A DNA stretch of 64,000 nt from assembly GCA_026225945.1 (NCBI GenBank), contig JAMJFZ010002572.1:108386-172385 (forward strand). The letters run 5' to 3'. Position numbers and translations under genes: made by a program. Below the pieces are notes generated by a model, which worked only from the letters and a program-made list of their open reading frames with translations, ran no database searches and was not told the origin of the DNA. Of the stretch, positions 53,107 through 61,869 are shown one piece after another. The stretch's first letter is position 1. Each line of letters begins with the position of its first letter. Source of the stretch: Cricetomys ansorgei. Its lineage: Eukaryota; Chordata; Mammalia; Rodentia; Nesomyidae.

Positions 53107-53927
53107 CGGGGTGGGGGAGGACACTGAAGAGAGCTATGTGCGATCCTGAAGAAATAACAAAGACACAGCAGGAACACAGTAAAAAGGAGAGTCTGGGTGA
53201 AAGACATCTTGAAAGGTCACCCTCCCTCAGCTTGTTCAAACAATGCTCCCTGGATAGTTGTATTTTTAAAAAAAATTTCCCTGAGACACAAATTACTGTT
53301 TTCCAAATTCTTAGGGACTCAAGCAAGCTTTTAAAATTAGAGACTCCACATATGTTGGAAGAGAGGGTTCTCTGCGCAGACTGAACACACCCTGGAGTCC
53401 ACCACAGAGAAACCAAGGCTGGGAGTGCTCAGACGGCGAGCTTTTTGTGGTTTCCTTTTTGACTCTTAATATCCTGCTTTCAGCTTGAGATGTGCTAAGT
53501 TATTGTGGAAATGCTTGTTTGGACATTCCCCTTCCCTGGAGTTTTTCATTTAGAAGCAAAGGGGGAATTAAGACAAAATCCACAGCAGTGATTTGATGGG
53601 GTAGTTACTGCGCTGGCCCCTCTGCGGGGTGATGGGTACTCGTGCCTGATACTTATTCTTGTATTGCATGTCTCTGGGAAGTGTTTGACTTCACAGAGAA
53701 TCTTCTCTATGTGGCAAGGAGGACTTTGGGAATTAGAAGTGCCTTGCTGTGAAGCTGAGTTATATCACAAGCAATTGGCTTTCTTTGGGATACAGGCACT
53801 GGAAACACTGGTGGCCTAAGCTTAACGTTTGGTGCCACCACAGACAAACAGGAGTTAACAAATACGTTTTGTTGTTGTTGTTTGTGGGTTTTTCTGTTTT
53901 GTTTTATTTTGCTTGTTTTTTTGGTTT

Positions 53928-54078
53928 TTCAAGACAAGGTTTCTCTGTTGTAACTCTGGCTATCCTGGAACTCACGCTGTAGACCACCAGGCTGGCTTGG
54001 AACTCACAGAGAGACCCACCTGCGTCTGCCTCCTGAGTGTTGGGATTAAAGATGCGGACACCACTGCCCAACTTTTTT
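53928..54078 (-). mobile_element. B1 SINE, minus strand
   Basis: CAAGACAAGGTTTCTCTGTT, GTAACTCTGGCTATCCTGGA, CTGTAGACCACCAGGCTGGC, TGAGTGTTGGGATTAAAGAT and CACCACTGCCCAAC. A GTTTTGTTTTATTTTG-type reversed tail precedes it. Confidence 0.95.
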
Positions 54079-54089
54079 TTTTTTTTCTT

Positions 54090-54192
54090 TCTTCTTTTTA
54101 AGACAGAATTTCACTGTGTCTCCCAGGCTGGCTCCAAACTCTCTACCTCCAGAGGGCTAGGATTATAGATGTGTACCACTAAGCCTAGCACT
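54090..54192 (-). mobile_element. Older B1-type SINE, minus strand
   Basis: TTTTAAGACAGAATTTCACT, GTGTCTCCCAGGCTGGCTCC, GGGCTAGGATTATAGATGTG and TACCACTAAGCCTAGC. It resembles proto-B1 more than the young B1 next to it. Confidence 0.8.
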
Positions 54193-54195
54193 TTA

Positions 54196-54372
54196 AAAAT
54201 TTTTATTTCTATTTATGTGTACTGGTGTTTTGCCTGCATGCATGTCTGTGTGAGGGCGTCAGATCCCCTGGAACTGGAGTTGCAGACAGTTGTGAGCTGC
54301 CATGTGGGTGCTGGGAATTGAACCAGGGTCCTCTGGAAGGACATCCAGTGCTCTGAACCCCTGAGCCCCCAA
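54196..54372 (-). mobile_element. B3 SINE, minus strand
   Basis: TTTTTATTTCTATTTATGTG tail, GTGTTTTGCCTGCATGCATG, GGCGTCAGATCCCCTGGAAC, GGGTGCTGGGAATTGAACCA and AACCCCTGAGCCCCC. Third reversed SINE in a row. Confidence 0.93.
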
Positions 54373-54559
54373 AGCTTAGCATTTCTATTATGATGGTTGT
54401 AGTCCTTTTTTAAAAAACATCCTTTGGGGTTTAGACTTCTCAACAGTGGACAACTTACTGTTTTCTAATTTTCCTTCATTTTTTTCTTTGCCTCTCCTCC
54501 CACCCCTACAACTAAGAGGACAGAAACCCCTTCCAATTGTAATCTTAATTCTTAGTTTA

Positions 54560-54800
54560 TTTTTAAATATCTATTTCTGTTGTGTGTGGAGGAACCACAG
54601 TCAAGGGGTCAGGGGACCCACATGTGGAAGTCAGCTCCGCCTTGCCCTACCTTCCGGGAATCAAATTCAAACTGTCTGATGGCTTTGCTTGTTAGCATAA
54701 CGGAAACCCTCGCTCCCATTTGCCAAGCACTCGGTAAGGATGACACAGGAACTTTGATCATGCGTGCTACTCACAGACGATGAAACATTACTTGATGTCA
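54560..54800 (-). mobile_element. Degraded SINE/MIR-like segment, tentative
   Basis: TTTTTAAATATCTATTTCTG with GTGTGTGGAGGAACCACAGT resembles a reversed SINE tail. From 54715 the text CCATTTGCCAAGCACTCGGT and CTCACAGACGATGAAACATT is MIR-like. Neither half is certain. Confidence 0.35.
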
Positions 54801-54907
54801 AAGACCCGGGTGTGACCGGTCATGGCCCAAGTTCTTTGCATTACACCTGTTCTGTATCAGCTTAACATGGCTACCATCAGCCAAAGGCTCACAGAAAGGA
54901 CACGAGG

Positions 54908-54954
54908 GTTCCCCTGGAGTGATCGCTGAGGATTACCAGCCCCCCAAGGAGCCG
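54908..54954. repeat. 47-bp dispersed duplicate, left copy
   Basis: Ungapped match to 56251-56297: about 39 of 47 positions agree, including CTGAGGAT, ACCAGCCCCC and AAGGAGCCG in the last 29 bases. The two copies bracket the GC-rich minisatellite. Confidence 0.85.
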
Positions 54955-55315
54955 TTGTCAGCCAGCTTGAGGCTATGTATGATGCTTTCATTCACAGTTC
55001 TAAAAATTAAGGCTTAAAAAATGTGGGTTTTTCCATAGTCACGACTTGGGTCTCATGACACCAACATGGCAAACACACACACATACACCCCTTACCACCC
55101 CGTGAATCCTCCCAGTGTACTTCGGGGGAAAGATTCTTGGCCAGCTTTACAAAGTATAACTCTTTTGGGTCACCAATTATGCTTCCCTTCCCTCTGGCTC
55201 CCCAAATCTACAAGAAGCGCCACACTTCAATGCCCTAGGCAGGTGAGAGAGCCTAATAGTGAAGCCCGGGATCCCGCTGCGCTCCGGCGACCGTGGGGAC
55301 CGAAGGGTCTGCGGC

Positions 55316-56212
55316 GCACGTGTGGTGGTGGTGGTCTGCGGGGCACGAGCCCGGAGGGTCTGGGGGCACGCACCGGGAGGATCTGCGGGGCACGAGCCCG
55401 GAGGGTCTGGGGGCACGCACCGGGAGGGTCTGCGGGGCACGAGCCCGGAGGGTCTGGGGGCACGAGCCCGGAGGGTCTGGGGGCACGAACCGGGAGGGTC
55501 TGCGGGGCACGAGCCCGGAGGGTCTGGGGGCACGCACCGGGAGGGTCTGCGGGGCACGAGCCCGGAGGGTCTGGGGGCACGAGCCCGGAGGGTCTGGGGG
55601 CACGAACCGGGAGGGTCTGCGGGGCACGAGCCCGGAGGGTCTGGGGGCACGCACCGGGGGGGTCTGCGAGGCACGAGCCCGGAGGGTCTGAGGGCACGCA
55701 CCGGGAGGGTCTGCGGGGCACGAGCCCGGAGGGTCTGGGGGCACGAACCGGGAGGGTCTGCGGGGCACGAGCCCGGAGGGTCTGCGGGGCACGAGCCCGG
55801 AGGGTCTGGGGGCACGCACCGGGAGGGTCTGCGGGGCACGAGCCCGGAGGGTCTGGGGGCACGAACCGGGAGGGTCTGCGGGGCACGAGCCCGGAGGGTC
55901 TGGGGGCACGAATCGGGAGGGTCTGCGGGGCACGAGCCCGGAGGGTCTGGGGGCACGCACCGGGAGGGTCTGCGGGGCACGAACCGGAGGGTCTGCGGGG
56001 CACGAACCGGGAGGGTCTGGGGGCACGAGTCTGCGGGGCACGAGCCCGGAGGGTCTGCGGGGCACGCACCGGGGGGGTCTGGGGGCACGAGCCCGGAGGG
56101 TCTGGGGGCACGCACCGGGGGGGGGGTCTGCGGGGCACGAGCGCGGAGGGTCTGGGGGCACGCACCGGGAGGGTCTGGGGGCACCAGCCCGGAGGGTCTG
56201 CGGGGCACGCAC
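55316..56212. repeat. 0.9-kb GC-rich minisatellite, 23/24-bp units
   Basis: About 38 units of two kinds: CACGAGCCCGGAGGGTCTG followed by G runs, and CACGCACCGGGAGGGTCTGC (or CACGAACC…). A pair spans 47 bp. Units vary mainly at GAGCCCGGA / GCACCGGGA / GAACCGGGA and CTGCGGGG / CTGGGGG. Frames of 337-463 residues stay open on both strands (glycine/arginine-rich plus, proline/arginine-rich minus) because the unit lacks stops, so they are not taken as genes. G-runs on the plus strand could form quadruplexes. Confidence 0.97.
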
Positions 56213-56250
56213 CCACACCCACACGCAAAACAGCATAAGCGTCCCTCCTG

Positions 56251-56297
56251 GCTCCCCGCGAGCGGTCCCTGAGGATAACCAGCCCCCGAAGGAGCCG
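56251..56297. repeat. 47-bp dispersed duplicate, right copy
   Basis: GCTCCCCGCGAGCGGTCCCT followed by GAGGATAACCAGCCCCCGAA and GGAGCCG. Match to 54908-54954 without gaps. This copy is more CpG-rich. Confidence 0.85.
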
Positions 56298-56671
56298 GCG
56301 ACGACCCGGTACCTTTCTCTCCCGCGGCGGCCGGCCGCCCCGCACGGAGCCCGCAGCCACTTGCCCCGTGCTCCGCTTGCTGAGTCTGGTCGCCTGTGGG
56401 CTCGACAGGCCCCGCCCGCGGCCCCGCCTACGGCCCCAGACCGCAGGCCCCGCCCTGCCCTGCTGTCCGCGGGACCGCAGCGCCCCCAGCGGCCTGATGT
56501 CACCGCGCAGCCCACCCGGACCCCACGCCGCGGAGGACCCGCGCTGGCGAGCCGAGAGCCCTCCAGCCCTCTACCTGTGGCCACCTGCCAGCGACAGGCT
56601 GGAGCCAACGCAAGGAAGCCTGCATGGAGGGAGCTGCAGAGCACCGAGAATCCTCTCTCTGCTGCTGCCCG
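56298..56671 (+). promoter_or_regulatory. Candidate TATA-less promoter and first exon
   Basis: Three GC boxes occur at 56410-56418, 56422-56430 and 56448-56456 (CCCCGCC cores), with a CRE-like TGATGTCA at 56495-56502. A good splice donor CCCG|GTGAGA follows (GT at 56672). An ATG at 56624 has G at +4 but T at -3, a mediocre start context, and only 16 codons precede the donor. No TATA box. The gene, and even the transcribed strand, are unknown; the minus strand is equally GC-box rich. Confidence 0.4.
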
Positions 56672-56712
56672 GTGAGACCCGCGGGAGCCTCAGTCCCAGC
56701 GGCATGTCTTAC

Positions 56713-57020
56713 ACATGGTTATCTCGGCTCCCTCTGCCCCTGCCCCTGCCTCGCTCTCTCCTACTTTTTCAGCACCCAGACAAAGCTCCCCGGGCAGCAC
56801 AAACTAGGGGATTACACTCCACAAATGTCACCAACACCTAGCCTAGGTAAGACGCTGCCTCGAAGAGAAAGAAAAAGGAAAAAAAATGTTACTTAGAGGT
56901 TTACGAGAGTGGGGAGCCCGTAGCCTAATATAAGTCAAAGAATGTGTTTATTCAAATTCATAGCAGCCCCAACAGCCGTTCCCAGCTTAGTTATGTGAAT
57001 GACATTTCTACCCAAGAAAA
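56713..57020. other. No gene recognised
   Basis: Island flank. CTGCCCCTGCCCCTGCCTCG is a short pyrimidine-rich repeat at about 56736. A-rich AAAGAAAAAGGAAAAAAAATG lies at 56870-56889. Confidence 0.4.
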
Positions 57021-57026
57021 ATCTTC

Positions 57027-57111
57027 ATGGGGGCGGACTGCGAGTTCAGTGGGTAAAGTTCTTGCTGCTAAAGCCCAGTGCAGATCCCCAGCACTGATAG
57101 AAAAAAGAAAC
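57027..57111 (+). mobile_element. B3-type SINE head
   Basis: GGGGGCGGACTGCGAGTTCA, GTGGGTAAAGTTCTTGCTGC, AAGCCCAGTGCAGATCCCCA and GCACTGATAGAAAAAAGAAA. The body is deleted and the tail passes into (CA)n. Confidence 0.75.
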
Positions 57112-57112
57112 A

Positions 57113-57149
<37 letters not shown>
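57112..57149. repeat. (CA)n microsatellite at a SINE tail
   Basis: Pure CA run of about 18 units after AGAAACACCA. Confidence 0.95.
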
Positions 57150-57150
<1 letters not shown>

Positions 57151-57182
57151 ATGGATGAATTGATAAATGAATTATGAGGAAA

Positions 57183-57300
57183 AGCCAGGCATGGGCGTGA
57201 GCCTTTATAACACAAGCACCTTGGGACCCAGGCAGGCAGACTAGAGAGGTGTCTTCCTCCTCTGGCATGAACACACACATGCATCACACACAAACATAAA
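57183..57300 (+). mobile_element. B1-like SINE, badly degraded
   Basis: AGCCAGGCATGGGCGTGAGC, CTTTATAACACAAGCACCTT and ACCCAGGCAGGCAGACTAGA follow the B1 left arm. CCTCTGGCATGAACACACAC at the end resembles a B4/B3 tail. Confidence 0.5.
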
Positions 57301-57414
57301 GCTCTCTATGGCTCACTGCACATTTGAAAAGACAACCTGGTTTTACTTAACGGAATCAATATGCCAACTTGGCATAGCTTCAGATGGCAAGCCTTTTAAC
57401 TCCTTCAACAACAT

Positions 57415-57548
57415 CTTGTACACACCTGTAATCTCAGATCTCAGGAAGCAGAAGCAGGAGGATGGCTACAAGTTCTAGACCAGCCTGGGTTACATAGCAG
57501 GCTACAGGGCAGCAAGGGCTACAGCGTGAGACCCTGTCTCAACTAAAA
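57415..57548 (+). mobile_element. B1-type SINE, diverged
   Basis: CACACCTGTAATCTCAGATC, AGCAGAAGCAGGAGGATGGC, ACCAGCCTGGGTTACATAGC and GTGAGACCCTGTCTCAACTA. Confidence 0.85.
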
Positions 57549-57596
57549 TAAAGAAAGAGAAACAGAGAGAGAGGGAGTGAGGGAGAGGAGAGGGGT
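57549..57596. repeat. (GA)n-rich purine tract
   Basis: AAAGAAAGAGAAACAGAGAG continuing GAGAGGGAGTGAGGGAGAGG after the B1 tail. Confidence 0.9.
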
Positions 57597-57599
57597 GTG

Positions 57600-58920
57600 T
57601 GCATGGGCTGGATCTCACGGAACCCTTTGCTCAAGGCACAGACGGGGGATCAGCAGGTGGAGGTGTGAAAATTACACTTCAGTCTTACCTGAGGCAGGGG
57701 TGAGGTTATGAAGTTGTTTTATTATGTTATTTTACTTTTTCACATCCTCTCTGGAATACAGCTGGTTTCTAAGGGAAGAGAAACACGAAGGTCTCTCCTC
57801 TTTATTGGAATATTTGTTTCTCTCTTGCCTCCTGAAGGTGTCCAACAGAGAAACTCCAAAATACCCTGCCCACCCTAGGAGAGGGTAAGCACTTGATCTT
57901 CAGAAACTATCTGGGAATGCCCCATCTTCAGTCACAGCTGCTGTTTTATTTAGCAACAAGGGAAACCCCCTTCTGGGTGAAATGTTTTTCCAATCCCTGT
58001 CACTCCCCCTGGGATGGTTACACAGACGCCTTTCCTTCCCTGCCCATTCATAGCTCCAGGTTGTCTGCAAGCAGGTCTCAACTGAGCTCCAGAGCGCCTA
58101 GGGTAAAGTATGTCCGAGTGCGTGACATTTCAAAGTGACTATTTCTCTCTTATCCACTGAGAAGTTTTCTTGTCTCCCTAAGGATTAATGTGCAGGCAAC
58201 AGTTGATGGGGGTGGCCATTTTCTTCAGTGGTGTAGCCCCCAGTGAGGGGACCACGGTCCTGTAAACAGTGCTGATGAAATTCATTGATTTAAAAAAAAA
58301 GAAAAAGGAAAGAAATGAAAGTGGAAGGGGAGTGGATGAAACAAGGAGAAGATCGGTGAAAGCAAATCAGGAAGACAGCAAGAGAGTAACGGGATGGATA
58401 CAACTGGTGTGTATGGAAGTGGCATGAGAAACGGGTTGCAACATATAATTAACATATGCTAATATATGCTAATATATGCTGACGAATAAGAGCTATATAT
58501 GCTAATGAAAACTAAAACACAAGGAAGGTTTTTCCAACTAGTTCCTTGAATAAACTCCCAAAGATGTCCTGCTTCCCTGAGAGGCGTTTGAAACTTTACC
58601 TTAAGTCACAGTGGGATGAGGTTTAAACTATATTTGCTGCAAGTCAGAGCAATCATGCAAAAAAAAAAGGCCATCCTGCAAGCCATGTAAGTGCTCCTAG
58701 GAGCCGCCCAGTCTTAATTTGTTCCCAGGCTTTGATTAATGGCAATTCCAGGCAGTGGCTGGCTTGGAGACCTTATCTCCAAGGAGCCGCAGTTTAGAAC
58801 AACCAGTGAAAAGAAACTCCTGTATCTCCCTGGGTTGGAGGAAGGCCCCCAGCCAGCTGCTCCATTCTTGCTTTGGTGGTTGGCCCAGCCACAGCCAGGC
58901 TGCTGTAACCACCCTACCTC
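57600..58920. other. No gene recognised
   Basis: Unique-looking DNA. A three-fold 10-bp AT repeat (AACATATGCT, AATATATGCT, AATATATGCT) spans about 58451-58480. A donor-like GAGAGGGTAAGCAC occurs near 57881 without a convincing exon. Confidence 0.4.
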
Positions 58921-58926
58921 CCCCTT

Positions 58927-59248
58927 AGCTACTTTTCCATTGCTGGGATAAGACACCATGACCATGGGAACCTACAAAAGAAAGCATTTGTTTGGAGCTT
59001 ACAATTTCAGAACGGGGAACATGGCAGCGGGCAGGCTTGGTGCTGGAACAGTAGTTGACACAATTACCAGACAGAGGGATCTAACTGGAAATGGAATAGG
59101 CTTTTGAAACCTCAAAGCCCACCCCCAGGGACACACTTGCTCCAACAAGCCACATCTCCTAATCCTTCCCACATAGTTCTGCCAACTGGGGGCCAAGATT
59201 GCAAATATATGAGCCTATGAGAGTTAGTCTCATCCAAATCACCACACA
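58927..59248 (-). mobile_element. ERVL-type LTR (TGGTTTGAATGAGAATGG group), minus strand
   Basis: AGCTACTTTTCCATTGCTGG, GATAAGACACCATGACCATG, CTTTTGAAACCTCAAAGCCC, GCTCCAACAAGCCACATCTC and CTCATCCAAATCACCACAC. No coding content. Confidence 0.85.
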
Positions 59249-59489
59249 GCCCTCCTTCTGCCTTCATGGGAGTGATACCTGCCTTGTGAATGATGGGCCA
59301 GAAAGGAGATAAGGAATAGGTGAAGGGAAATTGAGTCAGGGATGGAGACTGGGAGAATCTTGCAGCTCTGACTTCAACAGCGCTGACCGACTAGCAATCA
59401 GGGTGCTTCTTTATTTATATACATTTCACAAGACAGAGACAAACTCATGGTTTCCAAGGGGGTGCAGATCATATCATTTTGTAAATATC

Positions 59490-59645
59490 TGAGCCAGCTT
59501 AGGTAAGTCTGCAAGCCTTGTAGCTCCAGTTCCAAGGGATCTGACACCCCTTTCTGACCTCCTCCAGCACCAGGCATGTACACAGTGCACATATGAAAGG
59601 CAAAACAGTCACATACATAAAACAAAGATAAATATTTTAAAATTA
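59490..59645 (+). mobile_element. B2/B3 SINE, 5' truncated
   Basis: GCCTTGTAGCTCCAGTTCCA, AGGGATCTGACACCCCTTTC, CAGCACCAGGCATGTACACA, GAAAGGCAAAACAGTCACAT and the tail AAAGATAAATATTTTAAAA. Confidence 0.85.
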
Positions 59646-59652
59646 GGATTTC

Positions 59653-59832
59653 AAGCTGGGTGGTGGTGCTGCACACCTTTAATCCTGGCACTAGGGAGGC
59701 AGAGAGGCAGGTGGATCTCTATGAGTTTGAGACCAGCCTGGTCTATGAAATGAGTTCCAGCCCAGTCAGAATTACATAGAGACCTTGTTTAAAAAAACAA
59801 ACAAACAAACAAAAACAAAACAAAAAAGGATT
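59653..59832 (+). mobile_element. B1 SINE
   Basis: AAGCTGGGTGGTGGTGCTGC, ACACCTTTAATCCTGGCACT, GAGTTTGAGACCAGCCTGGT, ATGAGTTCCAGCCCAGTCAG and an AAACAAACAAAC tail. The phrase GGATTTCAAGC before the element (59646) and after the tail (59828) is a target duplication. Confidence 0.95.
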
Positions 59833-59989
59833 TCAAGCAAAAGTAGCTTTAGATTTAATCTTTTAGTGTAGCGTCTAGTATAATAGAGCTACATAAACCA
59901 GAATGGCTGCTAACTTGCTACTGTGTAAAGGAATGATGATAATCAACATGTTTTATATACGCCGAGAAGTGTTCTGTCTTTGGTTGGTT

Positions 59990-60335
59990 AGTGTGACGGT
60001 TTGAATGACAATGGCTCCCACGGACGCATATGTCTGAATGCTTGGTTCCCCATTAGTGCAACTGTTTGGGAAGGATCAGGTGTGCCCTTCTTGTTGGAGG
60101 TGTGTCACCGGGGTGGGCTTTGGCATTTCAAAATCCCAAGCCAGGCCTAGAGCCTCTCTTTCTGCTGCCTGTCTATTGCTCTCAGCTATTGCTCTACCTG
60201 TCTGCTTCTTGCCATGATGATCATGGACTGTCCTCTGAAACTGTCAGCAAACCCCAGTTAAATGCTTTCTTCTATAAGAGTGGCCATGGTCACAGTGTCT
60301 TGTTGCAGCAGTAAGACAGTTAACTAAAACAGAAA
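59990..60335 (+). mobile_element. ERVL-type LTR (TGGTTTGAATGAGAATGG group)
   Basis: GTGTGACGGTTTGAATGACA, AACTGTTTGGGAAGGATCAG, GGTGTGTCACCGGGGTGGGC, CCAGTTAAATGCTTTCTTCT, GGCCATGGTCACAGTGTCTT and the end GTTAACTAAAACA. It is in inverse orientation to 58927-59248. Confidence 0.88.
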
Positions 60336-60339
60336 GTTT

Positions 60340-60735
60340 ACAGCCCTCCTCTGATCCTGTTAGTGTAGCTTTCGAATTAAACAGCCTGAGAAAACCAACC
60401 AATTTTGAGTGCTTATCTGGGTTCTCCTTCAGTAAGCAGCTAGGAGCTACCTCTCAGCTTTTCCTCCCTTTTCAGCAAAGGGGCTTCAGCGTGATTTTAC
60501 TGGGTCCATTAAATAGGGACTCAGCTCACACAAGAGCACTCTGGACTCCCAGAATAGCTCCAGTCCCTGTGTTCCTGAGAGTGCTGTTGACCTGAGCTCT
60601 CTTGCCTATAAAGTGGAGAATGCTATCACCTGCTGAACACTTTGAAGTTCACATCACTGTGGGACAGTATCTTCATTCATACAAACTTTTAACAGGAAAC
60701 AGTGCTCCTCTTAATCTTTATGCTTAAAATTGGTA
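60340..60735. other. No gene recognised
   Basis: Unique-looking. CCTATAAAGTGGAGAATGCT at about 60604 is weakly MIR-like. Confidence 0.35.
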
Positions 60736-60739
60736 TTCA

Positions 60740-60905
60740 GGCTGGGCTTGGTGGTGCATGACTTTAATTCCAGCACTCAGGAGGCAGAGACAGGCCAGCC
60801 TGGTTGTACACAGAGAGTGCCAGGCTGGGCAGGACTACGTAACGAGACCCTGTGTAGTCAAAACAAACAAGGCAAACAAAAAACCTCGACAACAACAAAC
60901 AAAAT
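60740..60905 (+). mobile_element. B1 SINE
   Basis: GGCTGGGCTTGGTGGTGCAT, GACTTTAATTCCAGCACTCA, GGAGGCAGAGACAGGCCAGC and a tail rich in AAACAAAC and ACAACAAC. The middle is shortened. Confidence 0.92.
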
Positions 60906-61274
60906 TGTGGCGAGTCGGCTACCAGAGAAGACTGCTCTAAGCCAATACGAAGTCCTTACTAACTACACTGCGTGTTCGGGTCCTAATGTATCCCCGAGCC
61001 TTTCTGAGGTGAGCTTATAAGCACCAAGAACATGACCTGGGTTGACAAACTTCTGTTCATATGAACAGTTAGCCAGAAGTGGAACTACAGAAGCCAAAAG
61101 GAAACGTTAGTGCCTGTAGAGACTTTCCCAGAACTGTACGCTTCGATGGTTTAGGTCTTTGGTTTGCTTTGGCAGGTGGTGCTGTCCACATGCTGCACTT
61201 GACAGCCTGAATGACTCCATCATGGAGTCAGTTGTGCTAAGGTCTGGGGCTCTCTTACAAAACAAAACCCATAT

Positions 61275-61378
61275 CTAAAGGCTGGTTGTTGTAGTGCATA
61301 CCTTTAGTCTGGCGGATCTCTGATCACTGTGTAGACTGGTGTAGACAAGTTCCAATCCAGTCAGGGCCGGATAGGTGA
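61275..61378 (+). mobile_element. B1-like SINE, diverged
   Basis: TAAAGGCTGGTTGTTGTAGT, GCATACCTTTAGTCTGGCGG and AGTTCCAATCCAGTCAGGGC. Internal deletion of the AGGCAGAGGCAG block. Confidence 0.7.
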
Positions 61379-61654
61379 GACACCTCCCAAATGTCATGTA
61401 ATAGAACCCCCAACTCTCCTTCATATTAACTAGTCCTGCAATTCTTTTCTGCTTTGAAGCCATGATCCTGGTTTGGCCTGAGCTCAAGTCCCTAAAAGAT
61501 TAGACCGGGTCCTTGGGCTGCCCTGGATCCTGCCTGTCTCCCTAGCAGACAACAGGCCTGCTAGGTCCTTTTTATTCTCAAGATTGACCCGATTCTCAAA
61601 CAACTTAGGGCACATTCTTATCTGTGGCTAGTGTTCTCATAAAAGCTCTCTTGT

Positions 61655-61868
61655 TGGGGGCTGGAGAGATGGCTCAGCGGTTAAGCTCACTGGCCGCTCT
61701 CTCAGAGGACCTGAGTTCAGTTCCCAGCACCCACACGGTGGTGGCTAACTGTAACTACAGTTCCAGAGGATCGGACAACTCTCTTTAGTTTCTGTTGGAA
61801 CGGCATTCAGGTGATGCACAGACATACATGTAGGCAAAAACACCTGTATGCACCCAAACAAACAACTC
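61655..61868 (+). mobile_element. B3 SINE
   Basis: GGGGGCTGGAGAGATGGCTC, AGCGGTTAAGCTCACTGGCC, CTGAGTTCAGTTCCCAGCAC, ACATGTAGGCAAAAACACCT and a tail rich in AAACAAAC. Confidence 0.95.
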
Positions 61869-61869
61869 T

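Larger units (their letters stand above)
55255..56712. promoter_or_regulatory. CpG-rich island
   Basis: CpG is dense from CCGGGATCCCGCTGCGCTCC at about 55266, through the minisatellite, to CCCGCGGGAGCCTCAG at about 56693. The base composition changes sharply on both sides. In rodents such islands usually mark promoters. A perfect donor-like CAGGTGAGA occurs just upstream (GT at 55243). Confidence 0.75.

Noticed and set aside
55243..55250. Splice donor CAGGTGAGA upstream of the minisatellite
   Set aside because: A good match to the consensus, but no convincing exon precedes it. Such matches occur by chance at this scale.
55177..56644. Open frames of 343-463 residues on the minus strand and 337-390 on the plus strand
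   Set aside because: They all lie in the 23/24-bp minisatellite and are open in several frames on both strands at once. Composition follows the DNA unit and there is no independent coding evidence.
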